DNA from: Desulfotignum sp032250905
GTDB lineage: Bacteria; Desulfobacterota; Desulfobacteria; Desulfobacterales; Desulfobacteraceae
DNA length: 6,742 nucleotides
Direction: 5' to 3'
NCBI GenBank assembly: GCA_032250905.1
Contig: JAVVEQ010000089.1
Coordinates: 1-6,742 of the forward strand
A model generated the notes under the pieces. That model worked only from the letters and a program-made list of their open reading frames with translations. It had not been told where the DNA came from and searched no databases. Of the stretch, positions 1 through 5,852 are shown in pieces; within the stretch, counting starts at the first letter, position 1, and every line of letters starts with the position of its first letter. The position numbers were made by a program, and so were the translations under genes.

Positions 1-712
1 GCCTATCGGTAGCTACGTAATACTTGACCCCGGCTATCTGGTACCCTACAACCCGGACCGGTTTGGTAGTCTGATTTTGACCGGGAGTCCCGAGAAGAAC
101 TACGGAATCATAGAAAATATGGCTTCCAGCTTCCACGGCATTTTCTTTGAGAACGGTTCTCGTTGTTTTGGTTTTGATGCGGCAGACAAAATGTTTGCCC
201 TCTTCCTGAAGCAGATCAAAATCATTATGAGATTGATAACCCCTGTCCATAACGCCGGTTTGGCCTTTTGAGAGGATCTTGCTTACAAAGGGGCGTTCTC
301 CACCGTTACCATCGGTCAGAAAGATTTTGCTGGGGATGCCACGGTTGATGTCAAATCCACAGTGTGCTTTTGCCTTTTTGGACCCTTTTCTGTAATCGGC
401 CCAGTACATTGAAAGAACGGCACTGATAAGGCTCCCATCAATGGATATAAGTTCTCCCAGCTCTTGAAATTGTTTTGGAAGTGAGTTTGCAGCCTGTTTG
501 TAAAGGTTTTCAAACATGAACTGCAATTGTTCAAGGCCGCGCCCGTTAATGATTTCTGAAAAACTGCTTCTGCTGATACCGCCCTCCGGGGCTATATTCT
601 GCTTTGCAAACTCATTTTCTTTCATGTCCTGAAGAAGATGTCGGGCAGAATCATGTTCCTGGAGATGAAAGTACACCAGGGCTCTTAATTGTTGTTCAAA
701 ATTCATTTTCAA
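1..712 (-). CDS. IS4-family-like DDE transposase, N-terminal part (cut by left window edge)
   Basis: The minus strand is open from the start codon to the window edge, about 235 residues with no stop, so this is the 5' part of a transposase gene. The N-terminus reads MNFEQQLRALVYFHLQEH, a region typical of one IS4-type group. Two candidate catalytic aspartates are visible: D90 in the context SIDGS and D154 in MDRGYQ, the 'D-R-G-Y' form of the second DDE residue. The visible protein ends at KYYVATDR, just before the expected Y-R-E-K box with the catalytic glutamate, which would lie outside the window. Two starts are possible: ATG at 706 or TTG at 712 (two codons earlier). TTG sits 8 bases from an AGGAG ribosome site, ATG 14 bases, so I extend to 712. 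The enzyme would cut and rejoin the ends of its own element. Whether the full gene is intact cannot be seen. Family assignment is from motif recognition only. Confidence 0.85.
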   Translation of the reverse strand, partial: MKMNFEQQLRALVYFHLQEHDSARHLLQDMKENEFAKQNIAPEGGISRSSFSEIINGRGLEQLQFMFENLYKQAANSLPKQFQELGELISIDGSLISAVLSMYWADYRKGSKKAKAHCGFDINRGIPSKIFLTDGNGGERPFVSKILSKGQTGVMDRGYQSHNDFDLLQEEGKHFVCRIKTKTTRTVLKENAVEAGSHIFYDSVVLLGTPGQNQTTKPVRVVGYQIAGVKYYVATDR

Positions 713-756
713 CGGACGATCTCCTCTTGAGGATAATAACGGGACAAGCGGCAACA

Positions 757-786
757 ATCTTAACAGCGGGGCAATGAAAATGTCAA
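757..786 (-). promoter_or_regulatory. Probable transposase promoter
   Basis: On the minus strand a perfect -35 TTGACA (781-786) is followed after 18 bases by TAAGAT (757-762, 4 of 6 to TATAAT). Transcription would start near 750, about 40 bases before the TTG/ATG start of the transposase, with the AGGAG site in between. Spacing and position fit a sigma-70 promoter; it is a by-eye call. Confidence 0.4.
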
Positions 787-841
787 AGGTCGAGGATGTA
801 ATTTTTTGTTTTGGGATCGAAATTTTGATCAATTTGTAACT

Positions 842-873
842 CCTTGAAATTATAGTAAATAATAATTTCAAGG
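842..873. repeat. Perfect 12-bp inverted repeat with 8-base loop
   Basis: CCTTGAAATTAT (842-853) and its exact reverse complement ATAATTTCAAGG (862-873) flank AGTAAATA. It lies about 130 bases upstream of the transposase start. It could be a subterminal transposase-binding site or a hairpin that blocks translation of read-through transcripts entering the IS. It is a poor match to a standard intrinsic terminator, because on the plus strand the T-run (from 882) starts 8 bases after the stem and the stem is AT-rich. Confidence 0.7.
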
Positions 874-1030
874 CGCGAAAATTTTTTTTTGATTTGTCAA
901 TAGAAAAAATGGATTTTTTGAAAAAAATTGGGTTGTGATTATAAGCAAAAAACTAACCGGACATCACTGATCCGGATGAAAGTATTGGATAACTCAATAG
1001 GCTGCAGCGGATTTCATTTATAGAATCAAT

Positions 1031-1057
1031 TTTACATATCCTTTTATCAAATATAAA
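1031..1057 (+). promoter_or_regulatory. Possible pstS operon promoter
   Basis: TTTACA (1031-1036, 5 of 6 to TTGACA) is followed after 15 bases by TATAAA (1052-1057, 5 of 6 to TATAAT). The spacing is short for sigma-70, so a transcription activator such as PhoB could be needed. The predicted leader is about 100 bases. Tentative. Confidence 0.35.
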
Positions 1058-1151
1058 AAATGGACATCTATTGGTAAAATAATTGTCGGCGGTGGTGGTA
1101 CAAAAAAATGAAAGGACCGGTCAACTGATCGATCTGTCTCGTAAATCGAGA

Positions 1152-1160
1152 AAAAGGAGG
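1152..1160 (+). promoter_or_regulatory. Strong ribosome binding site of pstS
   Basis: An AAAAGGAGG run ends 5 bases before the ATG at 1166. It is the best Shine-Dalgarno in the window and fixes the pstS start. It also fits high expression of the binding protein relative to the downstream permease genes. Confidence 0.75.
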
Positions 1161-1165
1161 AAGAG

Positions 1166-1999
1166 ATGTCTTGTAAAAAAAATATCATGATGGTTGTTTT
1201 GGTGGTGGCGGTCACATTTTTCCAGGTGCCGGCTCAGGCCGGAACGATCGACCCGTTCAGCGGCCTGTCGGGGGAGATCCGGATCTCCGGCGGGACCGCC
1301 CATATTCCGGTCATGAAGGAAGCGGCCAAACAGATCATGAGCGCCAATCCCGAGATTTCCATCAGCATTGCCGGCGGCGGTTCCGGCGTGGGGATCAAGC
1401 AGGTGGGAGAAGGGATTGTGGATATCGGCAATTCAGGCCGGGCCCCTTCGGATGCAGAAAAGGAAAAATATGGCCTCAAGCTGTTCAAATGGGCCATTGA
1501 CGGGGTTGGAGTCGCCGTGAATCCGGACAACCCGGTCACCTCCCTGACCAAAGCCCAGCTCAAGGATATTTACAGCGGGAAAATCACCGACTGGAAAGGA
1601 CTTGGCGGAAAAGAGGCGCCCATCACAGTCTACACCCGGGATGAATCCAGCGGGACCCGGGAGGTTTTCTGGAAAAAAGCCCTGGACAAAGGAGATATTG
1701 TTTCCAGTGCCAATTTTGTGGTATCCAATGGTGCCATGAAAACCGCCATTGCCAATGATCCCAATGCCATCGGGTATGTGTCTGTGGGGCACATGGATGC
1801 CAGTGTGGCCGGTGTGGCCCTGGACGGGGTTTCCCCCACCATCGATACGGTCAAGTCCGGTGAATACACGGTGGCGCGGGGGCTTTACAGCAACACCAAA
1901 GGCGATCCTTCCGGATTGACCAAACTGTTCATCGAGTATCTGCTGAGCCCTGAAGGGCAGCAGATCGTGGTGCAGAAAGGATTTGTGCCGGTAAATTGA
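1166..1999 (+). CDS. pstS: PstS-type phosphate ABC transporter substrate-binding protein
   Basis: A periplasmic binding protein of 277 residues that should capture phosphate (or a similar oxyanion) and deliver it to the PstC-PstA permease. Residues 1-25 form a signal peptide: lysines at 4-5, a hydrophobic core at 7-19 and a type I cleavage site VPAQA|GT. There is no lipobox at the cleavage site. Ligand-loop motifs are clear: SGGTAHIPVM (41-50), AGGGSGVGIKQV (69-80), IGNSGRAPSD (87-96), the hallmark TRDESSGTREVFWKK (157-171) and NDPNAIGYVSVGH (197-209). The C-terminal YLLSPEGQQIVVQKGFVPVN is also typical. The start is fixed by a strong ribosome site. The stop TGA overlaps the TTG start of pstC. 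The Asp that contacts phosphate in E. coli PstS (ASDAP region) appears replaced by Gly/Arg here; related short PstS proteins vary at this place. Affinity for phosphate versus arsenate cannot be read from sequence. Confidence 0.93.
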   Translation: MSCKKNIMMVVLVVAVTFFQVPAQAGTIDPFSGLSGEIRISGGTAHIPVMKEAAKQIMSANPEISISIAGGGSGVGIKQVGEGIVDIGNSGRAPSDAEKEKYGLKLFKWAIDGVGVAVNPDNPVTSLTKAQLKDIYSGKITDWKGLGGKEAPITVYTRDESSGTREVFWKKALDKGDIVSSANFVVSNGAMKTAIANDPNAIGYVSVGHMDASVAGVALDGVSPTIDTVKSGEYTVARGLYSNTKGDPSGLTKLFIEYLLSPEGQQIVVQKGFVPVN

Positions 2000-2856
2000 C
2001 CCGCATAACTCAAAAGGCGGCCCGGATCGTTTTTTTCTTCAGTGCCGCAGCTAGTGCCATGGCTGCGGCACTGGTGTTTGGCTTTCTTCTGGTGTTCGGG
2101 TTTCCGTTGATCGGCGGGGGGGAGTTTTTCTCTCTGTTGACCCGACGCTGGTCCCCGGGACAGGGGCTGTACGGTTTTCTGCCCATGATCACGGGAACGG
2201 CGGCCATCTCGGTTCTGAGCATTGTGTTCGCTTTTCCTTTGAGCCTGGGCACTGTGTGTTTCATGGGCGGACTGGGGCCTGCCTGGATCAGTCGTCTTCT
2301 TGACGGGTTTGTCCGGTTCATGACCGGCATTCCCACGGTGATTTATGGATTTCTGGGTATTTTTCTGCTGGTGCCTTTTGTGAGAACCCTTTTTACTTCC
2401 GCCGGGTCCGGCATGTGCATTCTGTCCGCCTCCCTGATGCTCTCTTTGCTTGTCAGCCCGACGATGATCATTTTTTTCAAGGACGGGTTTGATTCGGTGG
2501 ATTTTCGCTATATCCAGGCAGCCGATGCCCTGGGTGCCGACAACGTGCAGCGGCTGATCTATGTGATCCTGCCGGGAGCATGGCCGGGCATTGTCACCGG
2601 GGTGATCATGGGGCTGGGCCGTGCCATGGGCGATACCCTGATCGCGTTGATGATCGCCGGAAATGCGGTGCATGTGCCCGGATCGATTCTGGACTCAACC
2701 CGGACTCTGACGGCTCATATTGCGCTGGTATCGGCATCGGATTACGAAAGCCTGGCGTTTAAATCCATTTTCGCCTGCGGCCTGACCCTGTATGTGTTGA
2801 ATGCCCTGGCTGTGATCGCGGTGAGGCGGCTGGGCAGAAAAAGAGGGCCGGTCTGA
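1996..2856 (+). CDS. pstC: Phosphate ABC transporter permease PstC
   Basis: An inner-membrane subunit of 286 residues that, with PstA, forms the channel of the Pst importer. About six membrane segments are visible: near 11-38, 64-90, 106-130, 140-160, 195-222 and 255-276. Family marks include WSPGQGLYGFLPMITGT (52-68), GIPTVIYGFLG (111-121), the EAA coupling loop QAADALGADNVQRLIYVILP (174-193) that docks on the ATPase, and GLGRAMGDT (206-214). In E. coli the last motif is GRAMGET, with functionally important Arg and Glu; here Glu is Asp213. The start is TTG within the overlap TTGA with the pstS stop, implying translational coupling; the nearest AGGA is rather far (about 14 bases). A downstream ATG (residue 22) would remove most of the first membrane helix, so TTG is preferred. 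Slightly shorter than E. coli PstC (319). Confidence 0.92.
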   Translation: MTRITQKAARIVFFFSAAASAMAAALVFGFLLVFGFPLIGGGEFFSLLTRRWSPGQGLYGFLPMITGTAAISVLSIVFAFPLSLGTVCFMGGLGPAWISRLLDGFVRFMTGIPTVIYGFLGIFLLVPFVRTLFTSAGSGMCILSASLMLSLLVSPTMIIFFKDGFDSVDFRYIQAADALGADNVQRLIYVILPGAWPGIVTGVIMGLGRAMGDTLIALMIAGNAVHVPGSILDSTRTLTAHIALVSASDYESLAFKSIFACGLTLYVLNALAVIAVRRLGRKRGPV

Positions 2857-3755
2857 TGAAGATCCGGATTCTGGGCGGGTGCCTGCGGATGTTTTCCTGG
2901 GGGGCGGTGCTGCTGCTGACCGGTTCCGTCCTGGTGCTGCTGGGATATCTGTTGGTAAAGGGGGTGCCGTCTCTGGGACGGGAACTCATCTTCGGGCAGG
3001 TGGATGTCCTGGATGCGGTGCTGCTGAGAAAGCGGGTGTTTGACGGGCTGTTTCCGGCGATCGCCGGTACCCTGAGTGTGGTGCTCCTGTCCGTGGGACT
3101 TGCCATACCCGTCGGGGTCTGCGCCGGCATTTACATGAGCGAGTTTGCCACGGTCCTTCAACAGCGGGTGTTCGGACTGATGTTTGACATTCTGGCAGGC
3201 ATCCCGTCCATTGTGATCGGGCTGTTCGGGTTTTCCGGCGCCATTTTCATTCACAAGTATGTCTCCAATGATTTCAGGCCGTGCATGGCCGTGTCTGTGG
3301 TGGCACTGGCGTTTCTGGTGCTGCCATACATCACGCGCACCACCCAGGCTTCGTTACAGGGGCTTTCGATCCAGATCCGGCAGGCGGCCCTGGCCCTGGG
3401 GGCGACACGGGTGCAGAATATTTTTTATGTCCTTCTGCCGCAATCGTTTTCAGGCATCCTGTCCGGAATCATTCTGGCCATCGGCCGCTGCGCAGAAGAT
3501 ACGGCGGTCATCATGCTCACAGGGGTGGTAGCCACCGCCGGTATTCCCGGATCCCTTCTGGGAAGCTATGAGGCCCTGCCGTTTTATATCTATTACATTT
3601 CATCCCAGTACACGGATTCTGCGGAACTGATGTCCGGATATGGGGCCGCGATCATTCTGCTGGGCGTGTGTGCCATTCTGTTTCTCCTGGCATTTATCAT
3701 CAAAAGACAACTGGCCGGTCCTGCCGGACCGGAACCGGGGCGGTTCTATGTATAA
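2856..3755 (+). CDS. pstA: Phosphate ABC transporter permease PstA
   Basis: The second membrane subunit of the importer, 299 residues. Hydrophobic segments occur near 14-35, 66-93, 106-132, 142-160, 197-224 and 260-283. Conserved features are GIPSIVIGLFGF (115-126), the EAA coupling loop QAALALGATRVQNIFYVLLP (176-195) and GRCAEDTAVIMLTG (210-223). This last motif corresponds to the GR..GETAPLL region of standard PstA. Arg211 is kept, but the following Gly-Glu is Glu-Asp. Its ATG shares one base with the pstC TGA stop (TGATG), and an AGAGGG ribosome site lies about 9 bases upstream, so the start is secure. Its last 8 bases overlap the pstB start. Order and overlaps show it is made in fixed ratio with its partners. 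Naming PstA versus PstC relies on gene order and motif type. Confidence 0.92.
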   Translation: MKIRILGGCLRMFSWGAVLLLTGSVLVLLGYLLVKGVPSLGRELIFGQVDVLDAVLLRKRVFDGLFPAIAGTLSVVLLSVGLAIPVGVCAGIYMSEFATVLQQRVFGLMFDILAGIPSIVIGLFGFSGAIFIHKYVSNDFRPCMAVSVVALAFLVLPYITRTTQASLQGLSIQIRQAALALGATRVQNIFYVLLPQSFSGILSGIILAIGRCAEDTAVIMLTGVVATAGIPGSLLGSYEALPFYIYYISSQYTDSAELMSGYGAAIILLGVCAILFLLAFIIKRQLAGPAGPEPGRFYV

Positions 3756-4449
3756 CCCGATCAAAATCAGGGTGGAAAACCTGACTTTTTCATATCACAA
3801 GACACCGATTTTCGAAAATGTCAGTCTGGATTTTGAGGCCCAAACCATCACGGCCATCACCGGTCCCTCGGGCAGAGGAAAATCCACATTTTTATCCATT
3901 TTAAACAGGTTGTGGGAATCCCAGCCCGTTGCGAGGATGCAGGGAAAGGTCTGGATCTACCTGGATGGTCAGTGGATAGATATCTATAGCAGAACCCTTA
4001 GCAAACCGGACCTGAGAAGAAAAGTGGGCATGGTGTTCCAGACCCCCAATCCTTTGCCCATGAGTATCTATAAAAACATGGCATTTCCGTTGAAGCTGAC
4101 CGGCATGGCGGACAAGGCCCTGGTGGAGGCCAAAATCACCCGAGCACTCGAGCAGGCGTTTTTATGGGACGAGGTCAAGGATCGTTTGAACGACAGTGCT
4201 TTAGGCCTTTCCGGAGGACAGCAGCAGCGGCTGTGCATTGCCAGAGCTCTGGTTTCGCAGCCTGAAATCCTTCTTCTGGATGAGCCCACCTCATCTTTGG
4301 ATACCGGGGCCGCCTCCGTGATTGAAGACCTGCTGGTCAGTCTCAAAGAACGATGTACCCTGATCGTGGTATCCCATTACCTGGAACAGGTGTCCCGCAT
4401 TGCCGACACGGCACTGAAACTGAAAGCCCGTGAATTCAGGCAGGTATGA
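3748..4449 (+). CDS. pstB: Phosphate ABC transporter ATP-binding protein PstB
   Basis: A cytoplasmic ATPase of 233 residues that powers the Pst importer. All ABC motifs are present: Walker A GPSGRGKST (39-47), Q-loop MVFQTPNPLPMSIY (95-108, the F-x-P-M-S-I-Y context being typical of PstB), signature LSGGQQQRLCIARAL (154-168), Walker B ILLLDEP (174-180), D-loop SSLD (182-185) and switch His210. The reading frame is open for 36 codons upstream (from an ATG at 3640), but that stretch lies inside pstA, reads as a shadow of it and lacks ABC similarity. The ATG at 3748, directly followed by YNPIKIRVENLTFSY, is the real start, overlapping pstA by 8 bases. It is somewhat shorter than E. coli PstB (257), mainly in the C-terminal tail. 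Unlike many pst operons, phoU does not follow; the next gene is convergent and 62 bases away. Confidence 0.93.
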   Translation: MYNPIKIRVENLTFSYHKTPIFENVSLDFEAQTITAITGPSGRGKSTFLSILNRLWESQPVARMQGKVWIYLDGQWIDIYSRTLSKPDLRRKVGMVFQTPNPLPMSIYKNMAFPLKLTGMADKALVEAKITRALEQAFLWDEVKDRLNDSALGLSGGQQQRLCIARALVSQPEILLLDEPTSSLDTGAASVIEDLLVSLKERCTLIVVSHYLEQVSRIADTALKLKAREFRQV

Positions 4450-4511
4450 TATTGACCATTTGACCAATCGAAAACCATATCAGCAACAGCCCCTGATTCT
4501 GCGTGTCCTGA
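4450..4511. other. Short gap between convergent pstB and HAD gene; no clear terminator
   Basis: The 62 bases between the two stop codons contain a direct repeat TTGACCA (4452-4458 and 4460-4466) and a weak AT-rich inverted pair TGATAT/ATATCA (4447-4482). No GC-rich stem with a T-run is seen on either strand, so transcripts from the two sides may overlap. Confidence 0.4.
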
Positions 4512-4982
4512 TCAAATCCTCAAGGTGGCCATGATCCGTTCCGGTGTGTTGAGCAGCCCGAATACGTCCAGGATGTTATTCACCACCAGGTCTGCAGCAA
4601 AAAGGGCAGCGGAGGCCAGGCCTTCCTCCTGCAGAACGGCGATCCCGACGGCGGCATGCTTGAGCATCAGTTCGTCATTGGCACCGTTGCCCACGCAAAG
4701 GGTGTTCTGTGCCCCGAGTGAATAAATGAACTGCTGCTTTTGCCGGGCCTGGTTCCCTGCGGGGATGATCACTACCTCACAATCGATATCTGCTAACTGT
4801 TCGGTGACAAACCCGAAGGTGTCCGCCGTGATGACATGGCAGGCCACCCTGCCGGTCAATGCCTGGATCGCCTCTTTGACCCCCGGGATCAGGACTCCGT
4901 CGATGGCAATGGTGCCGTTATAATCAAATACCAGGTGATGAATTTCTTTTTTTTCTGTACCGGGAATGTCGATAGAAATCAT
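4512..4982 (-). CDS. Small HAD-superfamily protein, soluble P-type-ATPase-like (COG4087 type)
   Basis: A cytoplasmic protein of 156 residues resembling the isolated phosphorylation domain of P-type ATPases without membrane parts. HAD motif I is FDYNGTIA with the nucleophile Asp20; the usual second acid is Asn22, as is common in this group. Motif II is the Thr of VITADTFG (50-57), a basic residue of motif III is likely K82 in QKQQF, and motif IV is GNGANDELML (98-107) with Asp103. Together they suggest phosphatase or phosphotransfer activity, with an unknown substrate. No cap domain is evident. The start ATG at 4982 has an AGGA site 7 bases upstream on the minus strand, and a good promoter lies at 5031-5058. 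It is convergent with pstB and divergent from the transferase pair, so it is its own transcription unit. Family recognition is firm; biological role is unknown. Confidence 0.85.
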   Translation of the reverse strand: MISIDIPGTEKKEIHHLVFDYNGTIAIDGVLIPGVKEAIQALTGRVACHVITADTFGFVTEQLADIDCEVVIIPAGNQARQKQQFIYSLGAQNTLCVGNGANDELMLKHAAVGIAVLQEEGLASAALFAADLVVNNILDVFGLLNTPERIMATLRI

Positions 4983-5030
4983 AGTCTTTTCCTGAAAAGA
5001 ATGGCGTCTTTAGCTGTCATAATCGATTGA

Positions 5031-5058
5031 ACTATACCAGAAACGGATGGGTTGTCCA
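5031..5058 (-). promoter_or_regulatory. Probable promoter of the HAD gene
   Basis: On the minus strand TGGACA (5053-5058, 5 of 6) is followed after 16 bases by TATAGT (5031-5036, 5 of 6). It would give a leader of about 40 bases before the ATG at 4982. The palindrome at 5061-5072 lies immediately upstream of its -35. Confidence 0.5.
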
Positions 5059-5060
5059 AT

Positions 5061-5072
5061 TTCAAATTTGAA
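5061..5072. repeat. Perfect 12-bp palindrome in divergent intergenic region
   Basis: TTCAAATTTGAA is its own reverse complement. It lies next to the -35 of the HAD promoter and about 46 bases upstream of the candidate -35 for the transferase genes. That makes it a possible operator for a dimeric regulator of one or both units. AT-rich 12-mers of this kind can also arise by chance. Confidence 0.4.
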
Positions 5073-5117
5073 TGCTGGAGAGGATGTCGTATCGATAAAG
5101 TCAATCCAAGACACGGC

Positions 5118-5146
5118 TTGACAGGGACAGGCGGACGGTTTATGGA
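5118..5146 (+). promoter_or_regulatory. Possible promoter of the transferase pair
   Basis: A perfect TTGACA (5118-5123) is followed after 17 bases by TATGGA (5141-5146), which matches TATAAT at only the first three positions. It would start transcription near 5153, about 60 bases before the ATG at 5214. The weak -10 suggests low basal activity or need for an activator. Confidence 0.35.
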
Positions 5147-5213
5147 TAAGCCATGACAAAACAGTGTCGAAATCTGAATGGAACCGGTCTGCCGGATACC
5201 CTGGTAACGGACA

Positions 5214-5852
5214 ATGGATAAAGAATCCGCCGTTATTGTCATGATCAAGTTCCCACAAGCCGGGTCGGTCAAAACCCGGCTGGGCCGTCAGATCGGCATG
5301 AAAAACGCTGCGGAACTGTACCGGGAATTTATTCAAATGCTTTTGGAAACCTGCCGGGCAACCGGGTTTGACGTAGTGCTCAGCTGTCATCCGGACCATC
5401 CGGTTTCCGATTTTCGGGAATGGCTCGGCAACGGGTTTCAGTACATGGTTCAAAAGGGACCGGATCTGGGTCATAAAATGCGGGATGCCTTTGAACAGGG
5501 CTTTGCCCTCGGATATGACCGGGTCATCCTGACCGGCAGCGATCTGCCCCATCTGCCGGGTGCCGTCATTGAGGAGGCGGCACAAAAGACCGGGGCGTGT
5601 GATGTGGTGATCGGGCCGGCCCTGGACGGGGGGTATTACCTGGTGGCCATGGAAAAGGACCGGTTTTATCCCGGCATGTTTGATGATATTCCCTGGAGCA
5701 CGGCGGATGTGCTGGATATCACCCTGAAGAAGCTGGCGGCTGGACAGCGACGCCTCTTCCTGCTAAAGCCTCTCAGGGACATCGATACCCTGGAGGACCT
5801 GCAAGCCGTGTCAGCGGAAACCGGGCTGATTTTTGCGGTGTATAGCCAATGA
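5214..5852 (+). CDS. TIGR04282-type (DUF2064) GT-A transferase, rSAM/selenodomain-associated transferase 1
   Basis: A cytoplasmic protein of 212 residues with a nucleotidyl/glycosyl-transferase A-type fold. Recognised motifs: KFPQAGSVKTRL (12-23, the N-terminal nucleotide-binding loop), QKGPDLGHKM (80-89), LTGSDLPHLP (106-115, carrying the metal-binding acid), IGPALDGGYYLVAM (133-146), DIPWST (158-163) and the C-terminal RDIDTLEDL (188-196). The family is named for co-occurrence with radical SAM/selenodomain proteins. Database names also call it an arsenosugar biosynthesis glycosyltransferase; the exact substrate is not shown by sequence. An in-frame stop at 5205-5207, only two codons before the ATG, fixes the start, although the ribosome site is weak. 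The stop overlaps the next gene by ATGA, so the two are co-translated. A complete, normal-length family member. Confidence 0.88.
   Translation: MDKESAVIVMIKFPQAGSVKTRLGRQIGMKNAAELYREFIQMLLETCRATGFDVVLSCHPDHPVSDFREWLGNGFQYMVQKGPDLGHKMRDAFEQGFALGYDRVILTGSDLPHLPGAVIEEAAQKTGACDVVIGPALDGGYYLVAMEKDRFYPGMFDDIPWSTADVLDITLKKLAAGQRRLFLLKPLRDIDTLEDLQAVSAETGLIFAVYSQ

Larger units (their letters stand above)
1..873 (-). mobile_element. Left-truncated insertion sequence, IS4-like (outer boundary uncertain)
   Basis: The element contains the transposase fragment, its presumed promoter and a perfect inverted repeat at 842-873. Only one end is in the window, so terminal inverted repeats and target-site duplication cannot be matched. 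The true outer end probably lies between 873 and about 940, where sequence changes through A/T runs into the pstS leader. I place the end conservatively at the inverted repeat. The element is transcribed away from the pst operon. Confidence 0.6.
874..1165. other. AT-rich intergenic region between IS and pstS
   Basis: No credible gene is seen here. The first 60 bases hold long A and T runs, including AAAAAAT-GG-ATTTTTT (904-919), and may include the real end of the IS. Further along there are small inverted repeats: TATTG/CAATA (983-999), GACCGGTC (1115-1122) and TCTCG/CGAGA (1137-1151) just before the ribosome site of pstS. I looked for a CTGTCAT-type Pho box and did not find a convincing one. 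Confidence 0.5.

Noticed and set aside
874..1165. Pho box upstream of pstS
   Set aside because: Looked for CTGTCAT-type repeats spaced by 11 bases; only isolated partial matches were seen.
1018..1303. Small minus-strand frames overlapping the pstS start
   Set aside because: They lie opposite the pstS leader and signal peptide, lack ribosome sites and show no family similarity.
1885..2673. 262-codon open frame antisense to pstC
   Set aside because: It is a shadow frame: very rich in His, Gln, Lys, Arg and Gly with no recognisable domain, lying fully opposite a well-supported permease gene.
2742..3254. 170-codon open frame antisense to pstA
   Set aside because: Low-complexity composition (Gln, His, Pro) and no family marks; opposite a clear gene.
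3640..3747. 36-codon upstream extension of pstB
   Set aside because: The segment is entirely within pstA in another frame and shows no ABC ATPase similarity; the conserved protein starts at ATG 3748.
4447..4482. Possible terminator between pstB and the HAD gene
   Set aside because: The stem is only six AT-rich pairs with a 24-base loop and no following T-run.
5010..5585. 191-codon open frame antisense to the first transferase and the intergenic region
   Set aside because: No recognisable motif; most of it is opposite a well-supported gene and it would read through the promoter region.
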